Origin: Brevibacillus_D fluminis_A
Lineage (GTDB): Bacteria > Bacillota > Bacilli > Brevibacillales > Brevibacillaceae
Length of the DNA stretch: 64,000 nt
Assembly (NCBI RefSeq): GCF_052072235.1
Contig: NZ_CM125436.1
Location: forward strand, 1,048,001-1,112,000
Direction of reading: 5' to 3'
The position numbers and the translations under genes are program-made. Shown here in pieces: positions 60,625 through 64,000 of the stretch (position 1 is its first letter; every line of letters begins with the position of its first letter). The notes under the pieces are model-generated. The model worked only from the letters and a program-made list of their open reading frames with translations. It was not told the DNA's origin and made no database searches.

Positions 60625-63147
60625 ATGATACTGCGTACCAAACTTCACATACCGCAAACGCGTCAGAATGGCCTGATTGATCGGGCAGCGATCTTTGCGC
60701 TGCTGAATCAAGGGCGAGCAAGCAAGCTAACCGTCGTAACGGCTTCAGGGGGATACGGCAAAACAACCGCCCTGAGTCAATGGCTGCAGCAGAGCGATGT
60801 GCACGCCGCATGGGTATCCCTGGATTCCTATGATAACGATCTCACCTTGTTTTGGAGCTATGCGATCGCTGCTGTCAACAGCAGAATTCCCTCTTTTGCC
60901 GAAGCGGTCAGCCCGTTTTTATCCTACCTTCAATCCGGCGCGGTTGAGTTTTTTCTTACCGCCATGATCAACGAGCTGAATGCGCATGAGGAGGAATTGG
61001 TGATCATTTTTGACGATTACCATTCGATTGAACTGCCTCTCATTCACGCTTCGGTGGCTCATTTCCTCGCGTATTTGCCTGCTCATATTCACCTTTATAT
61101 CACGAGTCGTTTCGAAATGCCCTTTCCTACGGCGAGACTGCAGGCTACCAACCAGATGGTGCGAATCACGGCTGCGGAGCTGAGGTTCCAGCTTGATGAA
61201 GGGGTTCGCTACTTTCAGGATTCCATGGAGTTGCCATTATCCGGGGAAGAAATCGAGAATCTGGTCAGCCGCACGGAGGGCTGGATCAGCGGGATGCACC
61301 TTGCAGCCATCTCGCTGAAAAAAAGCGGCGATTATCCTGCATTCATTCGCGACTTCAGCGGGGAACACCGCAGCATATCCGATTATTTGTTTCAGGAAGC
61401 ATTTCGGCTTCAGCCTGAGGACATTCAGTCCTTTTTATTGAAAACGTCCATTCTCAACAGGATGAACGGCTCCTTGTGCGAAAGGGTTACCGGTCAGGCA
61501 CATGGCCAGGCGCTGCTGGAGACGCTGGACCAGAAAAATTTGTTTATCGTCCCCTTGGATGAAGAGCGACAGTGGTTCCGGTATCATCATTTGTTTTCCG
61601 ATTTTTTACGGAGACGCTTTCGGCAGAAGCATGCGGCAGAGTCGAAGCGCGTGCATGTCATGGCAGCCAATTGGTTGGAGGAGCACGGGTTTTTGGAAGA
61701 AGCGATGGAGCAGTTGCTGATGGATGGGCACCATCATGAAGCGAGTGCTTTCCTCGAAAAGCAGCTGCAAAATCTCCATGTGAAAAGAGGCGTGCTTCAT
61801 CGCTGGTTGCGCGCGCTGCCAGAGCCCTGTTTTGCCGGCAAGCCGGGGATTCAATTCCTTTATGTAAAAGTGATGGTGGAAGCGGGTGAACTGGAGGCTG
61901 CTGAATCAAGGCTTCGCCTCATGAGGGACAAGCTGCTGGAGCCGGAGTGGGAGCCTTATGCAGGAACGATTCTGTACTTGTCCGCGGTTGTTTCTTTTTA
62001 CCGGAAGGACTTTGGGCGAACGAATGATTATTTGGAAAAGTTCGATCGGTTGTTGCCGGAGGGCAGCTACATTCAGATGATCGAAGCGAATTCGTATTCG
62101 ATCACGTTTGCTTCGCTATTAAGCTTTTTTGATGATTTGCATGAGGCCGAACGTTTCTTTTCCCGATGGATCAAGACATGGGAGGAGCGGGAGAATTACC
62201 CGTATAACGGATTTTTTTACAATTCGTACAGTTCGCTGCTGTATGAATGGAACCGGTTGGAAGAGGCAGCCGTGTATACGGAAAGGGTACTGCGGGAACC
62301 GTGCATGCAGCCCTATTCCCTTCTCATTGTGATTGCCACTACGTTTGCTGCGCAAATTTATCAGGCCCAGGGAAATTTGACAAAAGCAGTTGAGCTGCTG
62401 GAAGGGGTCAAATCCAGGATTCATTCAGCAGATCGTAACATTTTCATGAGAAAGATCGAGGCGGAAAAAGCGTATTTGTCACTGTTAGACGGTTCCTTTG
62501 ACGAGAGCTGGCTGCAAACATGCGGCATCAAGCATACCGATACAATTCCGCTGGGCTTTGAAAAGGAGTATCTCGTCCTGGCCAGGGCGCTGATGGCGTG
62601 CGGGAAGATGGAGGAAGCCCTGCAGCTACTTGCCAGGTTGTATCGACTCGTCGATGAGAATGATCGACTTTGGGAGAAAATCAAGGTGTCCATTCTGCAA
62701 AGCATGGCTCTTTTTATAAAGGGAGATACGGCAGAGGCGGAGTTGAAGCTGGAAGCCGCACTCCAATGGGCAAAACCGGGGAGATACATTCGCAGCTTCA
62801 TGGATGAGGGGCCCAAGATGGCCGAGCTGCTGCGCGAATTTCTCCGGAAAAGACAGCATCGCGCAAGCCACAAGACTGCCGGCACAACTTTGGCCTACGC
62901 CAGCGAATTGTTGCACATGATGAAGGAGCATATGGGGGAACCGGTCATTCAGGCATCGTTGCTCACCAGGCAGGAACGAAAAATCTTGCAGATGATTGAC
63001 ATGGGCTTGACGAATAAACAGATCGCAAGGCAGCTCCATATCACTTCGGAAACGGTTAAGAGCCATCTGAAAAGCGTGTACAGAAAACTCGATGTGAACA
63101 ACAGATTGCAAGCGTTGAGGAAAGGAAGAGAATTGAATTTACTGTAG
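60625..63147 (+). CDS. MalT-like LuxR-family (LAL) transcriptional regulator
   Basis: 840 residues. A STAND NTPase with Walker A ASGGYGKTT (40-48), IIFDDYHSIE as Walker B, a long helical TPR region (from about 380), and a C-terminal LuxR helix-turn-helix (LTRQERKILQMIDMGLTNKQ). Such regulators bind inducer through the TPRs and activate transcription when ATP-bound. Upstream in-frame starts at 60532 and 60595 exist; the ATG at 60625 has GGGGTG and begins with the usual LRTKLHIP. The target is unknown. Confidence 0.9.
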   Translation: MILRTKLHIPQTRQNGLIDRAAIFALLNQGRASKLTVVTASGGYGKTTALSQWLQQSDVHAAWVSLDSYDNDLTLFWSYAIAAVNSRIPSFAEAVSPFLSYLQSGAVEFFLTAMINELNAHEEELVIIFDDYHSIELPLIHASVAHFLAYLPAHIHLYITSRFEMPFPTARLQATNQMVRITAAELRFQLDEGVRYFQDSMELPLSGEEIENLVSRTEGWISGMHLAAISLKKSGDYPAFIRDFSGEHRSISDYLFQEAFRLQPEDIQSFLLKTSILNRMNGSLCERVTGQAHGQALLETLDQKNLFIVPLDEERQWFRYHHLFSDFLRRRFRQKHAAESKRVHVMAANWLEEHGFLEEAMEQLLMDGHHHEASAFLEKQLQNLHVKRGVLHRWLRALPEPCFAGKPGIQFLYVKVMVEAGELEAAESRLRLMRDKLLEPEWEPYAGTILYLSAVVSFYRKDFGRTNDYLEKFDRLLPEGSYIQMIEANSYSITFASLLSFFDDLHEAERFFSRWIKTWEERENYPYNGFFYNSYSSLLYEWNRLEEAAVYTERVLREPCMQPYSLLIVIATTFAAQIYQAQGNLTKAVELLEGVKSRIHSADRNIFMRKIEAEKAYLSLLDGSFDESWLQTCGIKHTDTIPLGFEKEYLVLARALMACGKMEEALQLLARLYRLVDENDRLWEKIKVSILQSMALFIKGDTAEAELKLEAALQWAKPGRYIRSFMDEGPKMAELLREFLRKRQHRASHKTAGTTLAYASELLHMMKEHMGEPVIQASLLTRQERKILQMIDMGLTNKQIARQLHITSETVKSHLKSVYRKLDVNNRLQALRKGRELNLL

Positions 63148-63174
63148 GGCATGTTGAACATTGCCTCTTGTTTC

Positions 63175-63199
63175 TCCCCCGATCGGGGGATTTTTTTAT
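63175..63199 (+). terminator. Terminator after the LAL regulator
   Basis: A perfect palindrome TCCCCCGATCGGGGGA followed by seven T. Confidence 0.85.
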
Positions 63200-63293
63200 G
63201 ACCAGAATCACTTTAGAATAGTGCGAGAGTAAGAGAATCCGAAAATACGAGTTCCTTGGTTGCAAAAGCGATGGAGGAGAAAGGACAGATTTC

Positions 63294-64000
63294 ATGAGAG
63301 TTTTTTATTCGAAAGGTTTGGTTTTTGCTTTGGCGTTGATCGTTCTCTTGTTGAGTGGATGTGTAACTTCACAAAGCAGCGTTACTTTTCAATTTGATGA
63401 TGCTGGGGTGTATCCACAGGACTTATACGTTCGGCATGCTGATGGTAATGTTTCAAAGGGCGAAACAAACGATAGTTTACAGAAGGAAATAACGGTAGCA
63501 ACCAGCGGGAAACCAGTTGTTGGAGGCTTTCTGACGGATGGCACGGTCAGTTGGGTGCCTGACTATTCTTACAATTTCGATAGCATTCATAGCGTTCATG
63601 TGAGCGCGGCTTCAAGTCAGAAACCGTCCAAGCCTGCAGACCACGTTCAACTGCTATCCGCATTACCCAATCAAGCTAACCCAGGCTATGTCGATGCAAA
63701 ATTTGCGGTTTATGATGCAGACAACCAGCTTGTGACGGGCCAAGCGGAAGTTTTCGCGCACTCCAATCCAGATGTAACTTTTTGGAACAACGATGACAAG
63801 GAGCAAACGGTTGGTTCTTTTTACACGAAAACCGATACCGTGTTGGAAGGTTTCTCCTCCTATACCACGAATGGAAGCGTTACATTTGTGCTTCGGCCAA
63901 ACGCTGATTTCTCTTTGCCGCCGCTCGCTTTGTACTCTGGTCAAAAATTGCTCTATGATTCGGAAAGGCCGGTTACCGTTTCTTTCGACAGTAATGGGGG
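63294..64000 (+). CDS. Partial secreted lipoprotein
   Basis: At least 235 residues, cut by the window end. A signal peptide (MRVFYSKGLVFALALIVLLL) ends in the lipobox LSGC. The mature part is beta-rich and of low complexity (VTFQFDDAGVYPQDLYVRHA; GGFLTDGTVSWVPDYSYNF), with no recognised domain. GGAGGAGAAAGGA precedes the start. The sequence is AT-richer than average. Confidence 0.75.
   Translation, partial: MRVFYSKGLVFALALIVLLLSGCVTSQSSVTFQFDDAGVYPQDLYVRHADGNVSKGETNDSLQKEITVATSGKPVVGGFLTDGTVSWVPDYSYNFDSIHSVHVSAASSQKPSKPADHVQLLSALPNQANPGYVDAKFAVYDADNQLVTGQAEVFAHSNPDVTFWNNDDKEQTVGSFYTKTDTVLEGFSSYTTNGSVTFVLRPNADFSLPPLALYSGQKLLYDSERPVTVSFDSNG

Overview
The window looks like a chromosomal segment of an aerobic, endospore-forming, motile Firmicute of the Brevibacillus/Paenibacillaceae type. 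The basis is strong AGGAGG-type ribosome binding sites, mostly moderately GC-rich genes, a SpoVR protein, two chemoreceptors, a sigma-54 controlled GABA pathway, an OhrR-type regulator, MntH, and a ba3-type oxidase with its small subunit IIa. The species call is inference. I see no rRNA, tRNA, CRISPR array, prophage or intact insertion sequence. Most transcription units end in clear hairpin terminators.

Layout, 1-18.4 kb: a glycosyltransferase, an FMN glutamate-synthase-like protein and oligoendopeptidase F; a LysR regulator divergent from an alpha/beta hydrolase; an AT-rich patch (6.8-9.6 kb) with an AraC regulator, an aldo-keto reductase and several broken genes; a gpx-ohrR peroxide operon with a candidate OhrR operator; an M42 aminopeptidase; a chemoreceptor; then a GABA module in which a PAS-AAA sigma-54 activator precedes gabT-gabD. 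The gab promoter is a textbook -24/-12 element with three upstream ATTCA-N4-TGAAT sites. 18.4-26.3 kb: a DeoR/SorC-regulated operon encoding a zinc alcohol dehydrogenase, an FGGY sugar kinase, an RbsA-RbsC-RbsB importer and deoxyribose-phosphate aldolase. This combination of a DeoC aldolase with an FGGY kinase and ribose-type importer resembles the lsr layout and may catabolise an unassigned (deoxy)sugar or sugar alcohol.

26.4-48.6 kb: an MBL hydrolase; mntH with MntR-like boxes; an AT-rich two-gene module of small PD-(D/E)XK-like proteins, one with a zinc ribbon; a leucine-rich-repeat protein; a MocR regulator divergent from a GNAT; a 1341-residue secreted subtilase; a roughly 120-bp sequence present twice in inverted orientation; a LysR regulator divergent from a cysteine hydrolase-LysE exporter pair; a second chemoreceptor; a second M3 peptidase; an AraC-GyrI-like regulator; dihydrofolate reductase; a GRAM-domain protein; and a DHA2 drug exporter.

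48.8-64 kb: the ba3 oxidase operon (IIa, II, I) followed by a GAF protein, a histidine kinase with the NreB cysteine spacing C-x2-C-x11-C-x2-C, and a LuxR-type response regulator. Together these look like an NreABC-type oxygen/nitrate sensor beside a terminal oxidase. Then come a VOC protein, SpoVR, an ADP-ribosylglycohydrolase, a membrane protein, a MOSC protein, a fusion of a DNA-glycosylase-like domain with a GNAT domain, an SRPBCC protein, a 32-residue membrane peptide, a MalT-like LuxR regulator, and the start of a lipoprotein cut by the window edge. Several gene fragments (two MFS, two GNAT, one SDR, one chemoreceptor tail) show repeated small deletions.
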